This document shows, in pieces, positions 58,122-64,000 of a DNA stretch of 64,000 nt (the first letter of the stretch is position 1; every line of letters starts with the position of its first letter). The stretch comes from CAVVAE01 sp963746185 (GTDB taxonomy: Bacteria; Actinomycetota; Actinomycetes; Propionibacteriales; Nocardioidaceae). The DNA lies in NCBI GenBank assembly GCA_963746185.1, contig CAVVAE010000002.1, positions 1 through 64,000 on the forward strand, read 5' to 3'. The position numbers and the translations under genes are program-made. Under the pieces are notes generated by a model. The model searched no databases. It saw only the letters and a program-made list of their open reading frames with translations, and was not told the origin of the DNA.

Positions 58122-58613
58122 TCACGCATCCCGGTCGGTGCGATTGCGCTCGGCGATCACTCCGGCCAGCTCTCGAGCCAGCCGCATCCCGCGATCCCCG
58201 TCCGCGGTCTGGATGGCCATCACCGAGAGCGTCGTACCGTCGGCCAGGTCGATGAGCGCCCAGGGTCGGTTGGGCGTGAGGCTCAGCCGAACGATCTCGG
58301 CCCATTCGAACCGATGTCGGTGATACCCGTTCGTCACCGTGAGGCCAACTTCATCCGCGCGAGCCGCGGTGCGGAAGATCCCGTGCAGCAGCACGAGCAC
58401 GGCGCCGAAGAACCCGAGCAATGTCAGCCGCTGGAACACCGAGAAGTCGTCCTGTACGTCGTCAGGAAGCATGATCCACAAGAACGACACCGCTGCGATC
58501 ACGACCACAGATGCCATCGCCGTGGCAACGCGAGCCCCCAACGGACGATAGGTGCGCGGCAACGGGACCGCCTCGGCGGAGGATGTTGCGGAGGGTTCAG
58601 AGTCTGCAGGCAT
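58122..58613 (-). CDS. PH-domain membrane protein
   Basis: A 163-residue protein. Two transmembrane helices (about residues 30-50 and 64-84: MASVVVIAAVSFLWIML and LTLLGFFGAVLVLLHGIF) precede a bacterial PH-like domain (EVGLTVTNGYHRHRFEWAEIVRLSL, PWALIDLADGTTLSVMAI). Actinobacteria often carry one such protein after hisG, as here (17-base overlap). Function unknown. Confidence 0.8.
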   Translation of the reverse strand: MPADSEPSATSSAEAVPLPRTYRPLGARVATAMASVVVIAAVSFLWIMLPDDVQDDFSVFQRLTLLGFFGAVLVLLHGIFRTAARADEVGLTVTNGYHRHRFEWAEIVRLSLTPNRPWALIDLADGTTLSVMAIQTADGDRGMRLARELAGVIAERNRTDRDA

Positions 58614-59442
58614 GAATGTCGGTGACCAGAATTCCCCGAGCTCCTATGTCGTACAGCTCGTCCATGACGCGCTGCGCGTCGTTGCGCGGCACCATCGAGC
58701 GAACAGCAACCCATCCCTCGCGATGCAACGGCGAAACAGTGGGCGACTCGATGCCCGGGGTCAGGGCGCAGGCGACATCAACCTGCTCGACCCGGCAGTC
58801 GTAATCCATCATCACGTAGGTCCGGGCGACGAGGACGCCCTGAATGCGTCGCATGAACACAGCGAAGCCGTCCGGGTCGGGAGCGTTGTTGCGGGTCACC
58901 AGCACGGCCTCGGAGTCGAGGATGACGTCGCCGAAGATCTCCAGCCCGGCTTGACGCAGCGTGTTGCCCGTCGACACAACGTCGGCGATCGCGTCCGCGA
59001 CACCGAGCCGGACCGCCGACTCGACAGCGCCGTCGAGCCGGGTGACGTGCGCGTTGATCGCCCGGGCCTTGAAGAAGTCCTCGAGGATGCCTGCATACGA
59101 CGTCGCGACGCGCATGCCGTCGAGTGCGTCGATGTCGCTGAACTGCGCGACCGGCGCGGCGAATCGGAACGTCGACTCACCGAAGCCAAGCGTGAGCCGC
59201 TCGGTGACGGGCGCACGCGAGTCGAGCACCAGGTCGCGGCCGGTGAGTCCGATGTCGAGAGTGCCCTCTCCGACGTACACCGCGATGTCACGTGGTCGCA
59301 GGTAGAAGAACTCCACGTCGTTCGCCGGGTCGCTCATGACCAGGTCACGTTCGTCACGGCGCTGGCGATAGCCGGCCTCACGCAGGATCTGCGCGGCAGC
59401 GTCTGACAAGGACCCCTTGTTGGGTACGGCGATCTTGAGCAT
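58597..59442 (-). CDS. hisG: ATP phosphoribosyltransferase (long form)
   Basis: A 281-residue HisG, first enzyme of histidine synthesis, which joins ATP and PRPP. KIAVPNKGSLS at the start, GEGTLDIGLTGRDLV, and GVADAIADVVSTGNTLRQAGL (PRPP loop) are typical. The C-terminal regulatory domain (about residues 205-281, ending DIHACRL) marks the long, histidine-inhibited form. Placed 37 bases after hisE, apart from the other his genes, as usual in actinobacteria. Confidence 0.97.
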   Translation of the reverse strand: MLKIAVPNKGSLSDAAAQILREAGYRQRRDERDLVMSDPANDVEFFYLRPRDIAVYVGEGTLDIGLTGRDLVLDSRAPVTERLTLGFGESTFRFAAPVAQFSDIDALDGMRVATSYAGILEDFFKARAINAHVTRLDGAVESAVRLGVADAIADVVSTGNTLRQAGLEIFGDVILDSEAVLVTRNNAPDPDGFAVFMRRIQGVLVARTYVMMDYDCRVEQVDVACALTPGIESPTVSPLHREGWVAVRSMVPRNDAQRVMDELYDIGARGILVTDIHACRL

Positions 59443-59479
59443 TCAGGATCCGGCCTAAGGGTGGGCGGCAAGGGTGGGC

Positions 59480-59743
59480 TTAAAGATGAGAGTAGACGTC
59501 GTCGAGTGTGAGTCCACGGGCGAGCATCATGACCTGGGCGTGGTACAGCAGTTGGGAAAGCTCTTGCGCGGCACGTTCGCTGGACTCGTGCTCGGCCGCC
59601 ATCCACGACTCGGCTGCTTCCTCGACCAGCTTCTTGCCAATGCTGTGCACGCCGCCGTCGAGCGCAGCGACCGTGCTTGACCCAGCTGGTCGGGCGGCGG
59701 CGATCTCTGTGAGCTCGGCGAACAACGCGTCGAAGGTCTTCAT
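59480..59743 (-). CDS. hisE: Phosphoribosyl-ATP pyrophosphatase
   Basis: An 87-residue HisE of the all-alpha MazG-like NTP pyrophosphohydrolase type, the second step of histidine synthesis. KKLVEEAAESWMAAEHESSERAAQELSQLLYHAQVMM holds the metal-binding acidic residues. The ATG at 59743 gives the usual MKTFDALFAEL start; a GTG at 59749 is also in frame. Separated from ribH by a hairpin. Confidence 0.95.
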   Translation of the reverse strand: MKTFDALFAELTEIAAARPAGSSTVAALDGGVHSIGKKLVEEAAESWMAAEHESSERAAQELSQLLYHAQVMMLARGLTLDDVYSHL

Positions 59744-59764
59744 CGCCACCCAGCCTAAACCGCC

Positions 59765-59808
59765 TTGTCAGGGTGGAGTCGTACTGGGACGCGACTACAC
59801 CCTGACAA
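59765..59808. terminator. 44-nt dispersed hairpin, copy 2 (after ribH)
   Basis: TTGTCAGGGTG and CACCCTGACAA again flank an inner AGTCG/CGACT pair, so the stem extends to about 17 pairs with one mismatch. It lies 5 bases past the ribH stop and before hisE, so it would end the riboflavin operon. Same length and arms as the element at 15357-15400. Confidence 0.7.
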
Positions 59809-59813
59809 CTCGG

Positions 59814-60293
59814 TTATGAGTGGCGGATGTTCTTCAGGGTGAGGGCGGTCGACAGGGCCGCGTGTGTGGCCTCGTAGCCCTTGTCCTCCTTAGAGCCTTC
59901 ACCTCCGGACCGGTCGAGTGCCTGTTGCTCGGTGTCACACGTCAACACTCCGAAACCCACCGGGATGCCCGAGTCGAGCGCGACTCGGGTGAGCCCGTCG
60001 GTCACGGCGTTACACACGTAGTCGAAGTGCGGGGTACCTCCTCGGATGATCACGCCGAGCGCGACCACGGCGTCGAACCCTTGCTTGGCCAGCCCTTGCG
60101 CCACCACGGGCAGCTCGAAGCTCCCCGGTGCGCGGACGACGCTGCACGACTCGACGGCTGCATCAGTCAGGGCACGTTGGGCTCCGGCGAGGAGACCGTC
60201 CATCACCTCCGTGTGCCACTGCGCTGCGACGACGGCGACTCGGAGGCGGCTCCCATCGATCGGGGCCAGCTGTGGGTGTCCTTCATCGCTCAT
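59814..60293 (-). CDS. ribH: 6,7-dimethyl-8-ribityllumazine synthase
   Basis: A 159-residue lumazine synthase. It condenses the ribityl-pyrimidine with dihydroxybutanone phosphate to lumazine. VVAAQWH at the start, APGSFELPV, GVIIRGGTPHFDYVCNAV and GFGVLTCDTEQQALDR are signatures. The ATG at 60293 overlaps the ribBA stop as ATGA. Confidence 0.97.
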   Translation of the reverse strand: MSDEGHPQLAPIDGSRLRVAVVAAQWHTEVMDGLLAGAQRALTDAAVESCSVVRAPGSFELPVVAQGLAKQGFDAVVALGVIIRGGTPHFDYVCNAVTDGLTRVALDSGIPVGFGVLTCDTEQQALDRSGGEGSKEDKGYEATHAALSTALTLKNIRHS

Positions 60294-61579
60294 ACCTGCG
60301 GCCCTTCGACGTTCGATGGGCCTGGCGTTGAGCTCGGCGTCGGGCTCGGGGGACGGTCCAGATCGAGGTGGCCGAGGTCATGACCCATCTTGTCGCGCTT
60401 GGTCGTGAGATAGCGACGGTTCTCTTCGTGCGGCGTACCGGGTACGGCGATCCGCTCGGTCACCGTGATGCCGTAGACCTCGAGCGCCGAGCGTTTGGCC
60501 GGGTTGTTGGTGAGCAGCCGCACCGAAGTGATACCGAGGTCGTGCAGAATCTGCGCACCGGTGCCATAGTCACGCGCGTCGGCCGGCAGCCCGAGGTCGA
60601 GATTGGCGTCGACCGTGTCGCGGCCGTCATCTTGCAGCATGTAGGCCTGAAGCTTGTGCAGCAGCCCGATGCCCCGGCCTTCGTGGCCGCGTAGGTAGAC
60701 GACGACGCCACGACCGGCTGCTGAGACGGCTTGCAAGGCGGCGTCGAGTTGCGGACCGCAGTCGCAGCGCCGTGACCCGAACACGTCGCCAGTCAGGCAC
60801 TCGGAGTGCACTCGCACCAGGACGTCGACGCCGTCGCTGATGTCGCCGCACACCAAGGCGATCTGCTCGCAGTCGTCGACCAGGTTGCGGTAGCCGAGCG
60901 CCTGGAACGTCCCGAACTCCGTGGGCAGCCGGGTTTCGACGACGCGTTGCACCTGCCTCTCGTGTCGGCGCCGGTAGCGGATCAGATCAGCGATCGAGAC
61001 CAGCGCCAGATCGTGCTCGTCGGCGAAGATCCGGAGATCGTCCGCCCGCTTCATCGTGCCGTCGTCGTTGACGACCTCAGAGATCGCTCCGGCGGGTGTG
61101 AGTCCGGCGAGTCTGGCCAGGTCGACCGATGCCTCGGTGTGACCGGGTCGCACCAGCACGCCCCCGTCGCGGTAGCGCAACGGGAACACGTGACCGGGCT
61201 GAACGAGCTCGTACGGATCGGTCGCGGAGTCGACGAGCACGCGGATCGTATGGGCGCGATCAGCCGCGGAGATACCGGTCGTCACTCCGTCTTTGGCATC
61301 CACGGAGATCGTGTAGGCCGTGCGCATCCTTTCCCGGTTGTGCGGGGTCATGAGCGGGATGGCCAGCCGGTCAAGTGCCGCGCCCTCCATCGGGACACAG
61401 ATGACTCCGCTGGTGTAACGGATCGTGAAAGCTAGAAGCTCCGGGGTGGCCTTGCTCGCGGCGAAGATGATGTCACCTTCGTTCTCACGGTCCTCGTCGT
61501 CGACGACGACAACCGGCCGCCCTGCCCGGATGTCGTCGATGGCGCGTTCGATGGTGTCGAGGCGCAGTTCGTCATGCAT
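60290..61579 (-). CDS. ribBA: Bifunctional 3,4-dihydroxy-2-butanone-4-phosphate synthase / GTP cyclohydrolase II
   Basis: A 429-residue fusion. Residues about 1-205 are RibB (VVVDDEDRENEGDIIFAA, PGHVFPLRYRDGGVLVRPGHTEASVDLA). The rest is RibA (VRVHSECLTGDVFGSRRCDCGPQLDAAL with the zinc-binding cysteines, RGHEGRGIGLLHKLQAY). Together they make the two precursors of riboflavin. The ATG at 61579 has AGGAGG 6 bases upstream and overlaps the transporter stop by 8 bases. Confidence 0.97.
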   Translation of the reverse strand: MHDELRLDTIERAIDDIRAGRPVVVVDDEDRENEGDIIFAASKATPELLAFTIRYTSGVICVPMEGAALDRLAIPLMTPHNRERMRTAYTISVDAKDGVTTGISAADRAHTIRVLVDSATDPYELVQPGHVFPLRYRDGGVLVRPGHTEASVDLARLAGLTPAGAISEVVNDDGTMKRADDLRIFADEHDLALVSIADLIRYRRRHERQVQRVVETRLPTEFGTFQALGYRNLVDDCEQIALVCGDISDGVDVLVRVHSECLTGDVFGSRRCDCGPQLDAALQAVSAAGRGVVVYLRGHEGRGIGLLHKLQAYMLQDDGRDTVDANLDLGLPADARDYGTGAQILHDLGITSVRLLTNNPAKRSALEVYGITVTERIAVPGTPHEENRRYLTTKRDKMGHDLGHLDLDRPPSPTPSSTPGPSNVEGPQV

Positions 61580-62285
61580 GGACGGCCTCCTCTCGCGTTG
61601 AGCCGGTGCCATCGGCTGGATCTGGTGTTGCCGCGTTCAGCCGCTGCTCTGCGCGGGCCCAGGCCACGAAGCCAGCCAGGCAGAAGACGCCGTAGATGGC
61701 ATACAGAGCCGCGCTCGGGTAGTAACCCGCTTCAAGGAGCAGGGGTACGCCGACGATGTCGACGCCGATCCAGATCCACCAGAAGTCCACGTAACCCTTG
61801 GCCATGCCGTACGTCGCGAGAATGCTGCCCGTCAGGATCCACGCGTCCGGCAAGGGGCCCCACGACCCGAGCTGGTCAAGCGCCCATCGGAAGACGATCA
61901 CCATGACCACACCGCTCAGGATCAGGGCGCGGAGCTCGTTGGCCGTCGCCCAGCGCGGCACGATCGCGCCGCCGTCGGCAGCACCGCCAGCCCGCTTGCT
62001 CTGGGTCCAGCGCCACCAGCCGTAGGTGCTCACGGCGAAGAAGAACACCTGCCTTGCGGCCTGTCCCCAGAGATCGTCCTCCTGTGGCTTGTCGAAGATG
62101 CCGCTGACGAACACCGTAAAGAGCAGGGCATTGCCGATCATGCCGACCGGCCAGGCCCACACCACGCGGCGCATGCCTAGCAGGGCGCTGGCGAGACCGA
62201 ATCCGTTGCCGACAACCTCACGCACCAGAATCTGATGGTCTGAGATCGTCCACGTACCTTCCAGCAACCAGTCCAGGGCATTCAT
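61572..62285 (-). CDS. PnuC family vitamin transporter within the riboflavin operon
   Basis: A 237-residue membrane protein with about seven helices. The PnuC/SWEET-like pattern is seen in VREVVGNGFGLASALLGMRRVVWAWPVGMIGNALLF, the Trp motif STYGWWRWTQSK, and GYVDFWWIWIGVDIVGVPLLLEAGYYPSAALYAIYGVF. PnuC members move nicotinamide riboside, but PnuX relatives move riboflavin. Its place between ribE and ribBA, coupled on both sides, favours riboflavin (inference). Confidence 0.8.
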   Translation of the reverse strand: MNALDWLLEGTWTISDHQILVREVVGNGFGLASALLGMRRVVWAWPVGMIGNALLFTVFVSGIFDKPQEDDLWGQAARQVFFFAVSTYGWWRWTQSKRAGGAADGGAIVPRWATANELRALILSGVVMVIVFRWALDQLGSWGPLPDAWILTGSILATYGMAKGYVDFWWIWIGVDIVGVPLLLEAGYYPSAALYAIYGVFCLAGFVAWARAEQRLNAATPDPADGTGSTREEAVHA

Positions 62286-62947
62286 TCGGTGGCTTCCTTT
62301 TCGCGGGCGGGAGTGTGGCCATTGGAGCTGCCGAGAAGTCGCTCGACGTACTTCGCGATGACGTCGACTTCGAGATTCACCGGGTCGCCGGGATGCTTGA
62401 AACCGAGCGTGGTCAAGTCGAGCGTGGTCGGGATCAGGCTGACGCTGAACGTCGGCGCGTCAGGCGAGTCGACCGCGGCATCGGGAGCGCCGTCACTGAG
62501 CCCGCTGACGGTGAGGGAAACGCCGTCGACGGTGATCGAGCCCTTCATGGCGACGTAGCGGGCGAGGTCGGCCGGCAATGAGATCGTCACGACGTCCCAG
62601 TGCTCGCTCGGCTCGCGCCGCACGATCGTCCCGACGCCGTCGACGTGGCCTTGAACGATGTGACCACCGAGGCGCGAGCCCGCGGTGACGGCCCGCTCGA
62701 GATTGACGCGACTGCCGGGTGCGAGCGCTCCGAGCGACGTCTTGTCGAGGCTCTCCGCCATCACGTCGACGGTGAACGCGTCGTCGCCCCACTCAACGAC
62801 GGTGAGGCAGCAGCCGTTGACCGCGATCGAGTCTCCGTGGCGTGCGTCGGAGACGACCATCGGCCCGCGCACCGTCAGCCGCACCGAATCGGTCAGGGGG
62901 TCCAGCGCAACGACCTCCCCGAGCTCCTCCACGATCCCGGTAAACAT
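62282..62947 (-). CDS. ribE: Riboflavin synthase alpha subunit
   Basis: A 221-residue riboflavin synthase. Its two repeated lumazine-binding barrels start MFTGIVEELGEV and NLERAVTAGSRLGGHIVQGHVDGVGTI. DSIAVNGCCLTVVEWGDDAFTVDV and GSITVDGVSLTVSGLSDGA are matching segments of each barrel. The ATG overlaps the ribD stop as TGATG. The symbol ribC is also used for this gene. Confidence 0.96.
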   Translation of the reverse strand: MFTGIVEELGEVVALDPLTDSVRLTVRGPMVVSDARHGDSIAVNGCCLTVVEWGDDAFTVDVMAESLDKTSLGALAPGSRVNLERAVTAGSRLGGHIVQGHVDGVGTIVRREPSEHWDVVTISLPADLARYVAMKGSITVDGVSLTVSGLSDGAPDAAVDSPDAPTFSVSLIPTTLDLTTLGFKHPGDPVNLEVDVIAKYVERLLGSSNGHTPAREKEATE

Positions 62948-63969
62948 CAGGTCCCGCCTCTCATCGTCAGTCGTACGTCGTCACCGACCCGGGTGGCCTC
63001 CACGAGCTCGAACCTGTGCATGCCGCTGATCGTCGAGACGCCGAGATCGCCCACCGCGGAGAAGCCCGCACCAAGCAGCGCGGGCGCAACATACGTGATC
63101 ACCTCGTCGACGAGGCCGGCCCTCAAGAACGCTGCCGCCACCGTGGGACCCCCTTCGAGCCAGACGTGCTGGCGGTCGCGGGCGTAGAGGGCGGCGAGCG
63201 CGACGACCGGGTCCTGGGTCGGAAGCATCATGGTCGTCGCCGTGTCATCGAAGACGTGAGAGTCGGGGTGCAGTTGGCGCAGACCCATCACCGCCCGGAG
63301 CGGCTGCACCCTCGAGGGCAGCGCGACGTCGGACGAGTCACGCACCGTCAGCCTCGGATTGTCGGCGGCGATCGTGCCCGTGCCGACGAGCACGACATCG
63401 CATTGGGCGCGCAACCGATGGACGTCGGTGCGCGCCTCGGGACCGCTGATCCAGCGTGACGTGCCGTCTGCTGCTGCTGAACGACCGTCGAGCGTGGTGG
63501 CGAACTTCCAGGTGACGAACGGTCGTCGATGGCGCATCGCGAACGTCCACGCTTCGTTGACGAGCTCGGCCTCATCGGACAGCACGCCGCCCTCCACCTC
63601 GATACCCGCGGCCAGCAACGAGTCGGCGCCGCCGGCTGCGAGCGGGTTGGGGTCAGGTTGGGCGAACACGACGCGTCGTACACCTGCATCAATCAGAGCC
63701 TGCGCGCACGGCCCGGTGCGGCCGGTGTGGTTGCATGGTTCGAGGCTCACGACGGCGGTGCCCCCACGGGCTGCATCGCCAGCTGCTTGCAGGGCGTCGA
63801 TCTCGGCGTGCGGCGTACCGGCGCCATGGTGGTAACCCTCACCGACCGTGGTGCCGTCGGCATCGAGGATCACCGCACCCACCCGCGGGTTGGGACCCTG
63901 GGGTACGCCTGGGGTGAGGGCAAGCGCAAAGGCCTGGTTCATCGCCAGGATCTCGTTGCCGGTTGCCAC
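62947..63969 (-). CDS. ribD: Bifunctional pyrimidine deaminase / reductase
   Basis: A 340-residue RibD. The N-terminal deaminase has HAEIDAL and the zinc-binding PCNHTGRTGPCAQAL. The C-terminal reductase (from about residue 150) has FVTWKFATTLDGRSAAADGTSRWI and the final VWLEGGPTVAAAFLRAGLVDEV. It carries out deamination and side-chain reduction in riboflavin synthesis. The GTG at 63969 has GAGGAGAAG upstream. The first gene of the operon. An FMN riboswitch, if present, would lie beyond the right edge. Confidence 0.96.
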   Translation of the reverse strand: MATGNEILAMNQAFALALTPGVPQGPNPRVGAVILDADGTTVGEGYHHGAGTPHAEIDALQAAGDAARGGTAVVSLEPCNHTGRTGPCAQALIDAGVRRVVFAQPDPNPLAAGGADSLLAAGIEVEGGVLSDEAELVNEAWTFAMRHRRPFVTWKFATTLDGRSAAADGTSRWISGPEARTDVHRLRAQCDVVLVGTGTIAADNPRLTVRDSSDVALPSRVQPLRAVMGLRQLHPDSHVFDDTATTMMLPTQDPVVALAALYARDRQHVWLEGGPTVAAAFLRAGLVDEVITYVAPALLGAGFSAVGDLGVSTISGMHRFELVEATRVGDDVRLTMRGGT

Positions 63970-64000
63970 GTCGCGCTTCTCCTCGGCTCGTCCTCACGGA

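Noticed and set aside
1..64000. CRISPR array, prophage, insertion sequence or transposase gene
   Set aside because: No regularly spaced repeat array, integrase, phage structural gene or transposase motif was seen on either strand. The repeats found are isolated palindromes.

Overview
High-GC, densely packed actinobacterial chromosome, most likely from the order Propionibacteriales and close to Nocardioidaceae. The pointers are the rRNA leader with its boxA-like sequence, many GTG starts, ATGA/GTGA stop-start overlaps, a long-form hisG, an infC C-terminal tail of the type usual in actinobacteria, and two-subunit pheST. The genus is inference; no 16S sequence lies inside the window.

Layout. 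1-305: leader and two tandem promoters of an rRNA operon that runs off the left edge on the minus strand. 0.5-4.9 kb: hydroxy-acid oxidase, tyrS, OsmC-like protein, DUF5995 protein, mpg. 4.9-13.4 kb: a complete arginine operon argCJBDFRGH on the minus strand. 13.4-15.3 kb: ECF sigma factor, zinc-finger anti-sigma factor and a secreted lipoprotein. 15.4-22.6 kb: translation block (pheST, sensor kinase, TrmH-like methyltransferase, rplT, rpmI, infC), containing five apparent one-base insertions. 22.9-27 kb: SseB-like protein, P-loop kinase, two acetyltransferases, an ArsR/SRPBCC-VOC pair. 27-29 kb: ring-opening amidohydrolase and carbamate kinase. 29-37 kb: HEAT protein, lipoprotein, AraC and LuxR regulators, and a Tat/DUF4331 operon. 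37-57.6 kb: a large N-heterocycle/ureide catabolic region with hydantoinase A/B, a nitrilase-family amidase, CoxG, a molybdenum hydroxylase (three subunits), an NCS2 permease, PucR, and a DUF2877-FdrA-DUF1116 operon. 57.6-64 kb: small envelope proteins, hisG, hisE, and the riboflavin operon ribD-ribE-pnuC-ribBA-ribH.

Most interesting system. Two loci, 27-29.1 kb and 37-57.6 kb, together hold what an ATP-yielding oxidative pyrimidine (or similar cyclic ureide) pathway would need: uptake (NCS2), ring oxidation (molybdenum hydroxylase), ring opening (barbiturase/cyanurate hydrolase family), phosphorolytic carbamoyl transfer (FdrA/DUF1116/DUF2877, the AllF/AllG/AllH oxamate transcarbamylase type), ATP formation (carbamate kinase), amide hydrolysis (nitrilase family) and control (PucR). 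No allantoinase or allantoate hydrolase is seen. I infer that ureidomalonate, one CH2 longer than oxalurate, may be the transcarbamylase substrate. This is a hypothesis.

Data quality. Seven genes carry single-base frameshifts, including the housekeeping genes rpmI and infC, so at least some are probably sequencing or assembly errors. Three families of dispersed palindromes (46, 44 and about 48-50 nt) each occur twice.
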